Positions 38,125 through 48,155 of a DNA stretch of 64,000 nucleotides are shown piece after piece (position 1 is the stretch's first letter; each line of letters begins with the position of its first letter). Both the position numbers and the translations under genes were made by a program. The notes under the pieces were generated by a model, which searched no databases, was not told the origin of the DNA, and saw nothing but the letters and a program-made list of their open reading frames with translations. The stretch spans positions 7,880-71,879 of the forward strand of contig NZ_JNZZ01000027.1 of the NCBI RefSeq assembly GCF_000717645.1. Reading direction: 5' to 3'. Origin of the DNA: Streptomyces californicus. Its GTDB lineage: Bacteria > Actinomycetota > Actinomycetes > Streptomycetales > Streptomycetaceae.

Positions 38125-38153
38125 GCCCGTACGGGCACCAGACCCGTACGGGC
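38125..38153. promoter_or_regulatory. Duplicated CCCGTACGGG palindrome before the ABC operon
   Basis: Two copies of the palindrome CCCGTACGGG (38126-38135, 38143-38152) lie 17 bp centre to centre. Together they can also form an 11-bp hairpin. They are 35 bp before the exporter start, so they could be an operator pair or a terminator for read-through from ilvA. Confidence 0.5.
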
Positions 38154-38187
38154 GCGGTCATCTCAAGAGCGACGGGGGAGTCCCTCC

Positions 38188-39222
38188 ATGCCAGGTGCGA
38201 TCCACGCCGAGGGTCTGGTGAAGACCTTCGGTGACGTACGAGCCCTGGACGGCGTCGATCTCGACGTCCCCGAGGGCACCGTCCTCGGGCTGCTCGGCCC
38301 CAACGGCGCGGGCAAGACCACCGCCGTACGGGTGCTGACCACGCTGCTGCGCCCGGACAGCGGCACGGCGGTCGTGGCCGGGATCGACGTACTGAAGAAG
38401 CCCAACGAGGTACGCCGCTCGATCGGGCTCTCCGGCCAGTTCGCCGCGGTCGACGAATATCTGACCGGCCGCGAGAACCTCCAGATGGTCGGGCAGCTCT
38501 ACCAGCTCAGCGCCCGGGACGCGAAGGCCCGCGCGGCCGTCCTGCTGGACCGGTTCAACCTCGGCGACGCCGCCGACCGCCCCGCCAAGACGTACTCCGG
38601 CGGCATGCGGCGCCGGCTCGACCTCGCGGCGGCGCTCGTCGTGTCGCCGCCCGTGATGTTCATGGACGAGCCGACGACCGGGCTCGACCCGCGCAACCGG
38701 CAGCAGCTCTGGGACGTCATCGAGGACCTGGTCGCGGGCGGCACGACCCTGCTGCTGACCACCCAGTACCTGGAGGAGGCCGACCACCTCGCGAACGACA
38801 TCTGCGTCATCGACCACGGCCGGGTCATCGCCCGCGGCACCTCCGACGAGCTGAAGGCCCGCACCGGGGGCGAGCGCGTCGAGGTCGTCGTGCACAGCCC
38901 GGAGGAGATCGAGCGCGCCAGGTCCGTACTGGCCGCCCTCGGCAAGGGCGAGGTCACCGTCGTCCAGCTCACCCGCAAACTGACCGTCCCGGTCAGCGGC
39001 GGCGCCAAGCTGCTCGCCGAGATCATCCGCGACCTCGACGCCCGGGGCGTGGAGATCGACGACATCGCGCTGCGCAGGCCCACTCTCGACGACGTCTTCC
39101 TCTCCCTCACCGGCCACGCGGCCGAGGGCGGGAGGGACGGGGACGAGGAGTCCGGGGGCCGAGCCGAAACGGAACGTTCCCAAGGCCCTCGCGGAGCCCG
39201 CGCCAAGGAGGAGAACCGGTGA
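38188..39222 (+). CDS. DrrA-type ABC exporter ATPase
   Basis: A 344-residue ATP-binding subunit. It has Walker A GPNGAGKT (37-44), signature TYSGGMRRRLDLAAAL, Walker B VMFMDEPTTGLD and an H-loop-like LTTQYLEEAD. The C-terminal extension (about 215-310) matches the DrrA regulatory part. Together with the next gene it forms a daunorubicin-resistance-type exporter. The ATG at 38188 follows GGGGGAG. Confidence 0.93.
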   Translation: MPGAIHAEGLVKTFGDVRALDGVDLDVPEGTVLGLLGPNGAGKTTAVRVLTTLLRPDSGTAVVAGIDVLKKPNEVRRSIGLSGQFAAVDEYLTGRENLQMVGQLYQLSARDAKARAAVLLDRFNLGDAADRPAKTYSGGMRRRLDLAAALVVSPPVMFMDEPTTGLDPRNRQQLWDVIEDLVAGGTTLLLTTQYLEEADHLANDICVIDHGRVIARGTSDELKARTGGERVEVVVHSPEEIERARSVLAALGKGEVTVVQLTRKLTVPVSGGAKLLAEIIRDLDARGVEIDDIALRRPTLDDVFLSLTGHAAEGGRDGDEESGGRAETERSQGPRGARAKEENR

Positions 39223-40082
39223 GCGCCATCGCCAAGGACAGCCCCACGCTGGCCCCCCGCCCCTCGGGGGGCCTCACGCAGTCGGTGAAGGACTCGCTGG
39301 TCGTCGCCAAGCGGAATCTGATCCGCATGACCCGCATTCCGGAGATGATCCTTTTCGGAGTCATCCAGCCGGTGATGTTCGTGGTGCTCTTCACCTACGT
39401 CTTCGGCGGATCCATCTCCATCGGCGGCTCCACCGACCCGCAGCGGTACAAGGAGTTCCTGATGGCGGGCATCTTCGCCCAGACCGTCACCTTCGCCACG
39501 GCGGGCGCCGGCGCGGGCATCGCCGACGACATGCACAAGGGGCTCATCGACCGCTTCCGGTCGCTGCCCATGGCCCGGGGCGCGGTCCTCACCGGCCGCA
39601 CGCTCGCCGACCTCGTCCAGACCACGCTGACCCTCGTCGTCCTCGCCGGGGTGGCCCTGCTGGTCGGCTGGCGCACGCACGAGAACATCGGCAAGGTCCT
39701 CTGCGGCTTCCTGCTGCTGCTCTTCCTCGGCTACGCCTTCTCCTGGATCGGCGCGCTGATCGGCCTGTCCGTGCGCACCCCGGAGGCGGCGACCTCCGGC
39801 GGGCTGATCTGGCTCTTCCCGCTGACGTTCATCTCGAACGCCTTCGTCCCGGTCAACGGCATGCCGACGTTCCTCCAGCACGTCGCCGAGTGGAACCCGT
39901 TCAGCGCCACGGTCGCGGGCGCCCGCGAACTGTTCGGGAACACGATGCCGGGCGTCCCGAAGACCGTGACGGGCGCCTGGCCGATGGAGCACCCGATCAT
40001 CGCCTCGCTCCTCTGGTCCGCGCTGATCATCGTGGTCTTCCGCACCCTCGCGGTCCGCAAGTACCGCTCGGCCACCGCCTGA
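39219..40082 (+). CDS. DrrB-type ABC-2 permease
   Basis: A 287-residue membrane subunit with six predicted spans (MILFGVIQPVMFVVLFTYVFG first, ASLLWSALIIVVFRTLAV last) and the ABC-2 signature around GLIDRFRSLPMARGAVLTGRT. It starts at GTG, overlapping the ATPase stop (GTGA), so the pair is translationally coupled. The substrate is unknown; such pairs export lipophilic drugs or lipids. Confidence 0.93.
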   Translation: MSAIAKDSPTLAPRPSGGLTQSVKDSLVVAKRNLIRMTRIPEMILFGVIQPVMFVVLFTYVFGGSISIGGSTDPQRYKEFLMAGIFAQTVTFATAGAGAGIADDMHKGLIDRFRSLPMARGAVLTGRTLADLVQTTLTLVVLAGVALLVGWRTHENIGKVLCGFLLLLFLGYAFSWIGALIGLSVRTPEAATSGGLIWLFPLTFISNAFVPVNGMPTFLQHVAEWNPFSATVAGARELFGNTMPGVPKTVTGAWPMEHPIIASLLWSALIIVVFRTLAVRKYRSATA

Positions 40083-40121
40083 GACAGTCGGCCGGCCACG
40101 GCCCGCCGACAGCATGAGAGA

Positions 40122-40169
40122 ACGACGCGGGAGCCCCGGCCTGTCCGAAGGCCGGGGCTCCCGCGTCGT
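40122..40169. terminator. Very strong terminator between the ABC operon and greA
   Basis: A 21-bp perfect stem with a 6-nt loop (40122-40142 with 40149-40169), serving convergent transcripts. Confidence 0.9.
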
Positions 40170-40197
40170 CGTGTGCCGCGTGGCGCGGCGGGCCGGG

Positions 40198-40695
40198 TCA
40201 GCCGGTGTAGGGCTTCGCCGCCAGGATCTTCACCGTGGCGGTCTTGCCGTTCGGCAGCTCGTAGTCCGCGTCGTCGCCGGTCCGCTTGCCGTTGACGCCG
40301 AGGCCCAGCGGGGACTGCGGGGAGTACGTCTCGATGTCCGCGCTCGCGTACTCGCGGGAGGCGAGCAGGAAGGTGAGCGTGTCGTCCTCGTCGCCGTCGA
40401 AGGCGATGGTGACGACCATGCCGGGCTCGACGACGCCGTCGTCGGCCGGGGCCTCGCCGACCTTCGCGTGCTCCAGGAGCTGGGTGAGCTGCCGCACGCG
40501 CAGCTCCATCTTGCCCTGCTCCTCCTTGGCCGCGTGGTACCCGCCGTTCTCCCGGAGGTCACCCTCCTCACGGGCCGCCGCGATCTTGACGGCGATCTCC
40601 GTGCGCGCGGGACCAGACAGGTACTCCAGCTCGGCCTTGAGCTGGTTGTACGCCTCCTGCGTGAGCCAGGTGACGTTTTCGCTGGTCTGGGTCAC
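40198..40695 (-). CDS. greA: Transcription elongation factor GreA
   Basis: A 165-residue factor that stimulates RNA polymerase to cleave backtracked RNA. The N-terminal coiled coil carries the acidic tip REEGDLRENGGYHAAKEEQG, followed by an FKBP-like C-domain (ETYSPQSPLGLGVNGK). The GTG at 40695 follows GAGGAG; a longer frame would add ten residues. Confidence 0.95.
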   Translation of the reverse strand: MTQTSENVTWLTQEAYNQLKAELEYLSGPARTEIAVKIAAAREEGDLRENGGYHAAKEEQGKMELRVRQLTQLLEHAKVGEAPADDGVVEPGMVVTIAFDGDEDDTLTFLLASREYASADIETYSPQSPLGLGVNGKRTGDDADYELPNGKTATVKILAAKPYTG

Positions 40696-40916
40696 AGGTG
40701 CTCCTCGTCGGTACTGGGAATACAAAGGATCGCCCTACCCGGAAACATCTGCTTCGCCGGGTGGGCGAAACCACGAGCCTAACAATTCCGCAGGAAAAGG
40801 GGGAGAAGGTAAACCGTCACACCCGCAGGTCGGCCACCCCGCCCCGTATCACCGCAGGTCACAGGGGGTGCCTCAGCGCCGTCGGCCCTGCGGGCCGTCA
40901 GCGGTGGCGCGGGGGG

Positions 40917-41333
40917 TCAGCCCTTCGGGCCGTCGTCCGCCGTGCAGCCCATCGGCTCGACGGCGGTCGCCCGGGACCGGGTCACCACGGTCACGATCTC
41001 GTCGACGCGGTCCTCGGCCCGGTCGAACCGGACCTCCTTGCGGCCCACCTCCGAGCCGTCCTCACTGAGCGCCCGCACCACGCAGTAGCCGTGGCCGTCC
41101 CGGTCCTTGCGGACCTCCAGATGGACGTCGGCCCGGGTGTCGGAGACCACCTTGAACTTGATCATCTCGGCGCTGATGCCCTGGCCGCCCACGTAGTCGT
41201 AGCCGATCCACCCGATCACGCCGAGCAGGGCCGCTCCCAGGACCGATCCGACGATCTTCAGCTTGCGGTCCGCACGCTGATCCTCGGTCCGGCCGTAGCG
41301 CCCCTCGGGCACGGCCTGGCGAACCGTCGTCAT
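40917..41333 (-). CDS. DUF4307 membrane protein
   Basis: A 138-residue protein with a cytoplasmic N-terminus (RTEDQRADRKLK), one span (IVGSVLGAALLGVIGWIGYDYV) and an outer beta-rich domain with two Cys (HGYCVVRALSEDG, MGCTADDG). The pattern matches DUF4307, found widely beside mca in actinobacteria. Function unknown. The ATG at 41333 follows AAGGGA. Confidence 0.85.
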   Translation of the reverse strand: MTTVRQAVPEGRYGRTEDQRADRKLKIVGSVLGAALLGVIGWIGYDYVGGQGISAEMIKFKVVSDTRADVHLEVRKDRDGHGYCVVRALSEDGSEVGRKEVRFDRAEDRVDEIVTVVTRSRATAVEPMGCTADDGPKG

Positions 41334-41547
41334 GATCGTTCCCTTCGGACCCGGCATCGAGGAATTTTCCGGCCCCTCGTTCAGTCACTATAGAAGCCGC
41401 CCGTCCGTCACCCGATCGCACCCCGCACCGGTGCGGAGCGGGCCGGCCCCTCTCCGACGGAGGCGGCGGAGTCACCTCCGTACCTCCGACGGCCTCCGAG
41501 GACCGTTCGACCGGAGCGACCAGCGACCAATGACTGAGGATCGAGCC

Positions 41548-42429
41548 TTGACTGAGCAGCTGCGACTGATGGCCGTTCACGCCCACCCCGACGACGAGTC
41601 GAGCAAGGGCGCGGCCACCATGGCCAAGTACGTGTCCGAGGGGGTGGACGTGCTGGTCGTGACCTGCACGGGAGGCGAGCGCGGCTCCATCCTCAACCCG
41701 AAGCTCCAGGGCGACGCGTACATCGAGAAGAACATCCACGAGGTCCGCAAGAAGGAGATGGACGAGGCCCGGGAGATCCTGGGCGTCCAGCAGGAGTGGC
41801 TCGGCTTCGTCGACTCCGGGCTGCCCGAGGGCGACCCGCTGCCGCCGCTGCCCGAGGGCTGCTTCGCGCTGGAGGACCCGGAGCACGCGGCGGGGCGCCT
41901 GGTGGCGAAGATCCGCGCGTTCCGGCCGCAGGTCATCACCACGTACGACGAGAACGGCGGCTACCCGCACCCCGACCACATCATGACGCACACGATCTCG
42001 ATGATCGCGTTCGACGGTGCGGCCGACGCGGAGCGGTTCCCCGAGGACGAGTTCGGCCCGGTCTGGACGCCGCGGAAGCTGTACTACAACCAGGGCTTCA
42101 ACCGCCCGCGCACCGTCGCCCTGCACGAGGCGCTGCTCGCCCGCGGCATGGAGTCCCCGTACGGCGACTGGCTGAAGCGCTGGACGGAGTTCGAGCGCGT
42201 CGAGCGCACCCTGACCACGCACATCCCCTGCGACGACTTCTTCGAGATCCGCGACAAGGCGCTGATCGCGCACGCCACGCAGATCGACCCCGAGGGCGGC
42301 TGGTTCCGGGTCCCGATGGACGTCCAGCGCGAGGTCTGGCCGACCGAGGAGTACGAGCTGGCGAAGTCTCTGGTCGATACCTCCCTCCCCGAGAGCGACC
42401 TCTTCGCGGGCATCCGCGACAATGCCTGA
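41548..42429 (+). CDS. mca: Mycothiol S-conjugate amidase
   Basis: A 293-residue zinc amidase of the PIG-L/LmbE family. It cleaves mycothiol conjugates of toxins or antibiotics so that the N-acetylcysteine part is exported. Zinc motif AHPDDE (12-17) and HPDH (in GYPHPDHIMTH) are intact. The start at TTG 41548 gives MTEQLRLMAVHAHPDDE with GAGGA 7 nt upstream and matches homologues. An ATG six codons earlier is the alternative. Confidence 0.93.
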   Translation: MTEQLRLMAVHAHPDDESSKGAATMAKYVSEGVDVLVVTCTGGERGSILNPKLQGDAYIEKNIHEVRKKEMDEAREILGVQQEWLGFVDSGLPEGDPLPPLPEGCFALEDPEHAAGRLVAKIRAFRPQVITTYDENGGYPHPDHIMTHTISMIAFDGAADAERFPEDEFGPVWTPRKLYYNQGFNRPRTVALHEALLARGMESPYGDWLKRWTEFERVERTLTTHIPCDDFFEIRDKALIAHATQIDPEGGWFRVPMDVQREVWPTEEYELAKSLVDTSLPESDLFAGIRDNA

Positions 42430-42664
42430 TATGTACGCGACCCAGGCACTGACGCACCTCGTCCCGCTCGCCGCCGAAGAGCTCGACAAGAACAAGGTCA
42501 CCCCCGGCGTCCTCGGCTTCCTCGTCTTCGCCGCGCTCGCCGTGGGCGTGTGGGCCCTGATGAAGTCCATGAACCGGCACATGGGCCGGGTGAACTTCGA
42601 GGAGGCCCCGGACCCGGACGCGAAGCCGGCCGAGTCCGAGGCAACGGCCTCCCCCCGGAAGTAG
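42422..42664 (+). CDS. Small single-span membrane protein downstream of mca
   Basis: An 80-residue protein. A short N-terminus with LTHLVPLAAEELDKNK precedes one span (GVLGFLVFAALAVGVWALM), then a basic stretch and an acidic tail. It overlaps the mca stop by 8 bp, or starts at ATG 42431. It is conserved next to mca in streptomycetes as I recall. Function unknown. Confidence 0.75.
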   Translation: MPDMYATQALTHLVPLAAEELDKNKVTPGVLGFLVFAALAVGVWALMKSMNRHMGRVNFEEAPDPDAKPAESEATASPRK

Positions 42665-42720
42665 CCGCCCCGCCGCCCGCCGCCCCGCACGGGAGGCAGG
42701 GCGGCGACGGACGGGACCAC

Positions 42721-42746
42721 GGCGTCCGGCCCCGCCGCCGGACGCC
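42721..42746. terminator. Terminator between convergent genes
   Basis: A 10-bp perfect stem GGCGTCCGGC/GCCGGACGCC with a 6-nt loop. Confidence 0.75.
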
Positions 42747-42842
42747 GGTTCGGCCGTGGGGCGGCGGGGCGCCGGTGTTCTTGTACGGGCGCGGGCGCCG
42801 GCCGCCCGATGCCCGCGCACCACCGGTCGCCGCCTCACCGCC

Positions 42843-45800
42843 TCACGGCTGCACCGCCTCCAGCGGGACGCCCATGATGTGGCCCGCGCTGGGGGTCGGG
42901 GTCAGCCCGAGCCGCCACGCCTGCCAGCCGTCCTCCAGGTCCACGCCCCGCTCCAGGGCCACCGCGAGCGCCGCCGCCGACTGCTCCAGCTTCACGTCCC
43001 GCGCCGGATGCCGGGCCTCGATCAGCTCGGCCAGCTCCTGCTGCGCGACCACCGTGCCCACCTCGCTGCCCCCGGGAGAGGCGTACGGCAGCAGCGTGCA
43101 GCGCAGGAACCGGGCCCAGTCGCCGCCCCGCGCGTCCCCGTACGAGGCGAACAGCCCCGCCGCCTCCTCGCACAGCTCCAGCGCCTGCGCCGCCCGCCCG
43201 TTGCCCGCGTCGATCAGCGCCAGCTCCACGCACGCCCACGCCTCCCCGTACGGCACCTTGATCCGCCGGAAATCGGCCCGCGCGTCCATCAGCAACTGCC
43301 GGGCGAACCCCGAATTGCGCAGGTTGCCCGTCTGCGCGGCCCGCTGGTCCCGGGTCACCCGGCCCGAATGGTGCCGGGCGCACGCCAGCCCGTACACGTC
43401 CCGCATCCGGGAGAACATCGTGCGGGCCCGCTCCAGCTCGCGCACCGCCTGATCGGTGTCCCCGTCCTCCTCCAACGCCTGGCCGAGGTAGTACAGGGTC
43501 CACGCCTCGCCGCGCGCGTCCTCGTTGTCCCGATGCCGTGCCAGAGCCTCCCGCAACCCCTCCAGGGCGGCCGCCGGGTCACCGTCCAGCAGCCGGGCCC
43601 GAGCAAGCTGGGTCATCGCCCACGCCTCGCCGCGCCCGTCACGGGTCCGCCCGTACAGCTCCAGGGCGGTGCCCAGCGCCTCCTCCGCCAGGGCGACCTC
43701 GCCCGTCCGCAGCCGCACCTGCCCGAGCTGGAACTGCGTCCACGCCTCCCCGTGCAGCGACTCGCCCTCCCGGTGCAGCCGCAGCGCGTCGGCCAGCAGC
43801 GCCAGCGCCCTCCGCAGATCGCCCCGGTCCCGCTCCACGGCGGCCAGCGCGTGCAGCGACCACGCCCGGTCCTCGGCCTGCGCCTCGGACGACTGGAGCG
43901 CCAGCGCCTCTTCGAGCCGGGCCGCCGCCTCGGTCAGATTGCCCTGGTGGTGCAGGGTGATGCCGAGCGAACAGAGGGCCAGCGCCTCGCCCGCGTCGTT
44001 CTGCGCCTCGTGGTACAGCCCGACGACGGAGGAGAGCGTGGTGCGGGCCTTGTCCAGCTCACCGAGCTGCCGGGCCGCGATCCCCGTACGCCACTGCACC
44101 GAGCGCTCCAGCAGCCCCTGGTCCACGGCCTGGGTCAGCTCGCTGATCTCGCCCAGGCGGTACAGGTCGCCGCGCAGCAGGCAGTAGTCGCACAGCGCGC
44201 CCAGCAGATGCAGCACGGTGGCCTGGTCGACGCCCTCCGCGTGCCGCAGCGCGGACGTGATGAAGCTCGACTCGTCGTCCAGCCAGCGCAGCGCCGAGTC
44301 CAGCGACCCGAAACCGTGCGAGCCGAACTGGCCCGCGCGGGTCGACATCTTCCCGTCGACCATCCGGATCACCGCGTCCGCCAGCTCCGCGTAGTTCGTC
44401 AGCAGGCGCTCCTGCGCCGCCGTCCGCTCGGCCGCCTCCTCCTCGTCCAGCAGCCGGGCCAGCGCGAACGCCCGCACCAGGTCGTGCAGCCGGAAGCGCG
44501 ATCCCCGTACGCGGGTGAGCAGCCCGGCGCGCGCCAGCACGGTCAGCAGCCGGTCCGCCTCCTGCTCGTCCGTCGCCAGCAGCGAGGCCGCCGCCGCGGC
44601 GCCGAGACTGGCCCGGCCCGCGAGCGCGAGGCGGCGCAGCAGCCGGCGGGCCTGGTCGCCCTGGTCGGCGTACCGCAGCCACAGTGCCCGCTCGACCGCG
44701 CCCACCGGGCCGTACGCGCCCAGATCCTCCGCCAGCGTGTGGCGGCTACGGGCCCCCAGGGCCGACCCGGCCACCCGCAGCGCCAGCGGCAGCCCGCCGC
44801 ACAGCTCGACGATCGCCTCCGTCGACGGGTAGTCGTACGGTCCGCTCTCCTGCTCCTCGGCGACCTCGCGCAGCAGCTCCTCCGCGCCCGCCGCGTCCAG
44901 CGGTCCCACCGGGAGCTGGTGCACCCAGGCCGCCAGGTCCTCGGGCAGCTCCAGCGGTTCCCGGGCGGTGACGATCACCAGGCTGTCCGACCGCTCCGGC
45001 ACCAGCGTGCGCACCTGCTCGGCATCCGTCGCGTCGTCGAGCACGACGGTGACCGGGGTCCCCGTGAGGTGCTGGTGGTACAGCTCGCCGAGCCGCCGCA
45101 CCTGCTGCTCCGCCGACGCCCCTTCCCGGAACAGGAGTTGCTCGCGCGGCGCGCCCAGACGGTTCAGCAGATGCAGCAGCGCGTCCCGGGTCGGCAGCGG
45201 GCTCTCCCCGGCCACCTGGCCGCGCAGATCGACCACGCACGCGCCCCGGAACTGGTCCTTGAGCGTGTGCGCCGCCCGCACCGCGAGCGATGTCCGCCCC
45301 GACCCGGGCTCGCCGTGCAGCACGACGACGGTCGGCCGGGTCTCCGTGGAGGCACGGGCGGCGTGCACCCACTGGGCGATCTGGGCCAGTTCGGTACGCC
45401 GCCCCGTGAACGCGCCCTCCACCTGCGGGAGATGGCCGAAGGACTGCTCCAGCACCACCCGGGTGCGGGCCGCCGCGCTGCGGTCGCCGCCGCGCAACTG
45501 CCTTACGACGGGGGCGCTCTGCTTCTTCGGGGTGCGGGACGCCGGCGTCAGCATCCGCTGCTGGTCCAGGTACGGGCGGATGCCCCGTACCTCCAGAGCG
45601 GTCAGCCACTGGAGCCTCAACTGCTCGGCCCCGCCCGGCTGTCCGGCCGCGGCGGCGCGGCGGTGGGCTGCGGGCCAGTGCGAGGCGGTCACCTTCGCGA
45701 CCGTCGTCGCCGTACCGGCCACCGCGACGACCGCGCCCGCGCCGAACGCCAGCCCGGTGTTCGCGCCGAGCGCCAGGTCCGCGCCGATCGCGGCGGCGGC

Positions 45801-46064
45801 CGCGACGCCCGTCACCAGCAGGGGTGTTCCGAGCGTCGCCCTGCTGAAGCGCTCTGCCAGCGGACGGTCGCCCGCGGCCACCGAGTCCAGCGCCCGCGTG
45901 TACGCGGCGTACTCCTCGGCCGCGCCCGCCGCCATGGTGTCGAGCGCCGCGCGGGCCCGCGACATCAGCGCCCCGAAGTCGGTCCGCCCGCCGGTGCGCC
46001 GCGCCTCCTCCTCCACCGCCCGTACCAACAGCCTCTCGGCATCCGCCCGATGGCTGTCCCGCAT
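42843..46064 (-). CDS. STAND NTPase (NB-ARC-like) with membrane segment and TPR array
   Basis: A 1073-residue protein. Residues 1-75 are helical and soluble. Two hydrophobic segments follow (about 80-124, TPLLVTGVAAAAAIGADLAL and GLAFGAGAVVAVAGTATTVA). The NTPase domain has P-loop GEPGSGRT (251-258), Walker B VVLDDATDAEQV and the GLPLA motif (CGGLPLALRVAG). Residues about 590-1010 form TPR-like repeats (ALCSLGITLHHQGNLTEAAA, EAWTQFQLGQVRLRTGEVAL). STAND proteins are signal switches activated by ligand-driven assembly. Which signal it senses is unknown. The ATG at 46064 follows GGAGGGGG. Confidence 0.88.
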   Translation of the reverse strand: MRDSHRADAERLLVRAVEEEARRTGGRTDFGALMSRARAALDTMAAGAAEEYAAYTRALDSVAAGDRPLAERFSRATLGTPLLVTGVAAAAAIGADLALGANTGLAFGAGAVVAVAGTATTVAKVTASHWPAAHRRAAAAGQPGGAEQLRLQWLTALEVRGIRPYLDQQRMLTPASRTPKKQSAPVVRQLRGGDRSAAARTRVVLEQSFGHLPQVEGAFTGRRTELAQIAQWVHAARASTETRPTVVVLHGEPGSGRTSLAVRAAHTLKDQFRGACVVDLRGQVAGESPLPTRDALLHLLNRLGAPREQLLFREGASAEQQVRRLGELYHQHLTGTPVTVVLDDATDAEQVRTLVPERSDSLVIVTAREPLELPEDLAAWVHQLPVGPLDAAGAEELLREVAEEQESGPYDYPSTEAIVELCGGLPLALRVAGSALGARSRHTLAEDLGAYGPVGAVERALWLRYADQGDQARRLLRRLALAGRASLGAAAAASLLATDEQEADRLLTVLARAGLLTRVRGSRFRLHDLVRAFALARLLDEEEAAERTAAQERLLTNYAELADAVIRMVDGKMSTRAGQFGSHGFGSLDSALRWLDDESSFITSALRHAEGVDQATVLHLLGALCDYCLLRGDLYRLGEISELTQAVDQGLLERSVQWRTGIAARQLGELDKARTTLSSVVGLYHEAQNDAGEALALCSLGITLHHQGNLTEAAARLEEALALQSSEAQAEDRAWSLHALAAVERDRGDLRRALALLADALRLHREGESLHGEAWTQFQLGQVRLRTGEVALAEEALGTALELYGRTRDGRGEAWAMTQLARARLLDGDPAAALEGLREALARHRDNEDARGEAWTLYYLGQALEEDGDTDQAVRELERARTMFSRMRDVYGLACARHHSGRVTRDQRAAQTGNLRNSGFARQLLMDARADFRRIKVPYGEAWACVELALIDAGNGRAAQALELCEEAAGLFASYGDARGGDWARFLRCTLLPYASPGGSEVGTVVAQQELAELIEARHPARDVKLEQSAAALAVALERGVDLEDGWQAWRLGLTPTPSAGHIMGVPLEAVQP

Positions 46065-46643
46065 ATGCGTCCCCCTCCGAGAGCCGCGCCCCGGACCTCG
46101 GTCCCCGGAACGCCCGTCGTCACACGTCGGCGTCAAGTGTCCTGCGTAGCACGCTCCGACGCGAGGGGCACAGGGCAACGGGCAGGTCAAGGACCCGTCC
46201 GAGCCGCCTGCCGGGCAGGCCGAGCCCCAGGCCGGACGCCCTTCCGGAGGCGGGTCAGGCCGCCCTTCGGGCTGCGGCCAGAGATCCCTTGGACTGTGCC
46301 ACGACGAGCAGGAGCGGCACGAAGAAGACCGTGGTCAGGGCGATGGCGGACGAGCGGGGCGGAGGCCGCGACTCCGCCCGTACGGTGGGTGAGCATCGCC
46401 GCCCGGGCCGGTAGCCCGCGGCACGTCAGACTGTCTCGATCTCGCTCCCTGCCGCCCGGGCCTCGGCGAAGCCCGGGGCATGGCTGCGTCGGAGAGCGGG
46501 GCCGGGCTGCGTCGGAGGGCGGGCCGGCCCGGCGGAGTGGCGGTCGGGGGTCGGCGGACGGACGCCTGACCGCACCGAATGCGACGGTTGGCGCCCCACC
46601 AGGCGGGCACGACCACGCACGCGACGATGCCGGCCCCGCACGC
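46065..46643. other. Gene-poor junction
   Basis: About 580 bp without a convincing gene, between the core region and the peptide cluster. A minus-strand frame ending at 46255 encodes one helix-like stretch (ALTTVFFVPLLLVVAQSKGS) with no start signal or upstream domain. It could be a remnant of a membrane protein. Confidence 0.35.
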
Positions 46644-46817
46644 TCACATCTGGGGGACGGCCGGGGCCTCCTCGACGGGGTCGGCCTGCAGCAGGTCGTA
46701 CAGCGTGTCGGCCGCCGGCAGGTCGGAGGTGCGACTGGTCAGCTCCTCGGGGGCGGTCATGGCGGTGCCGGCGGCGAAGGCGTCGGCGAAGAGTGCGGTC
46801 GCGATGAGCTTCTTCAC
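46644..46817 (-). CDS. Possible 57-residue secreted peptide
   Basis: From a GTG at 46817 the frame reads KKLIATALFADAFAAGTAMT, a plausible signal peptide (basic start, hydrophobic core broken by one Asp), followed by a short acidic tail. The ribosome site is weak. The longer open frame upstream is low complexity (TDTDTDTV). It may not be a real gene. Confidence 0.35.
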   Translation of the reverse strand: MKKLIATALFADAFAAGTAMTAPEELTSRTSDLPAADTLYDLLQADPVEEAPAVPQM

Positions 46818-47203
46818 GGTGTCCGTGTCCGTATCCGTCGTGACGGTGGCGGTGGCCACGTCGGGGGTCGGGGCGCACCACCGCCGAGCGTTCCCGCGAC
46901 GCTTGAGCAGATACGTTCCTGCGAAGCGCGGGGAGCGCCCGGACGGGCGGCGGCCGATGGCGATCGACAGCGGTCGATTCGAGAACTGCAGACTCCCCAA
47001 CGACCCCACCCCCCACGAGCAACGCCCACTTCACTGACATCACCCGAACGAATCCCCCCCGCCGGGCGCCTGGAGGCGGGGCAGCCTCTTGCGGGGAGCG
47101 CACCCAGCTCGCCCAGCAGCTCGCCCGCCGGGTCGGGCTCACCTCCGCTTGAGCGGAGAGCGCCAGGCCCTGTCCGGTGGCGTACGCACTCCCAGCAGGT
47201 CCC

Positions 47204-47635
47204 TCAACTCCCGTTCATCAAGCGATACATGCCGATCGAGTCATGCCCAGCGGTGTCGGCAAAGCCGAACTTCTCGTAGAGGAAGCGCGCGGGGCCGTCC
47301 GCGATCAGCGAGACATAGGCGGTGGCGGGCGCCCGGCGCTCCAGTTCCTCGGTGAGCGCGGCCATGATGCGCTTGCCGAGACCGCGTCCGTGGTGTGCGG
47401 GGTGCACGCAGATGTCGACGATCTGGAAGGCGGTACCGCCGTCGCCGATGATCCGCCCCATACCGATGGGCTCGCCCTCGTGGCGGAGGATCACGCCGTA
47501 CCACGTGTTGGGCAGGGCGATGGCGACTGCCTCGGGGGCCTTGTCCGAGAGGCCGGCGTCCGTGCGCAGGCGGCGGAAGACCTCGACGGAGGGAACGCCT
47601 TCACCCACCTCGTAAGGGTCATTGATTCTCTTCAT
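47204..47635 (-). CDS. GNAT-family N-acetyltransferase
   Basis: A 143-residue acetyltransferase. The acetyl-CoA loop is HHGRGLGKRIM (R/Q-x-x-G-x-G pattern) in VDICVHPAHHGRGLGKRIMA. The C-terminal YVSLIADGPARFLYEKFGF is typical for small GNAT enzymes that acetylate amines or aminoglycosides. The substrate is unknown. It lies at the edge of the NRPS region, so it could modify the product, but it may equally be unrelated. Confidence 0.9.
   Translation of the reverse strand: MKRINDPYEVGEGVPSVEVFRRLRTDAGLSDKAPEAVAIALPNTWYGVILRHEGEPIGMGRIIGDGGTAFQIVDICVHPAHHGRGLGKRIMAALTEELERRAPATAYVSLIADGPARFLYEKFGFADTAGHDSIGMYRLMNGS

Positions 47636-48155
<520 letters not shown>

Noticed and set aside
46255..46400. 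Remnant of a membrane transporter on the minus strand
   Set aside because: Only one hydrophobic stretch is visible, with no start, no ribosome site and no second conserved block. It is noted as a possible remnant only.
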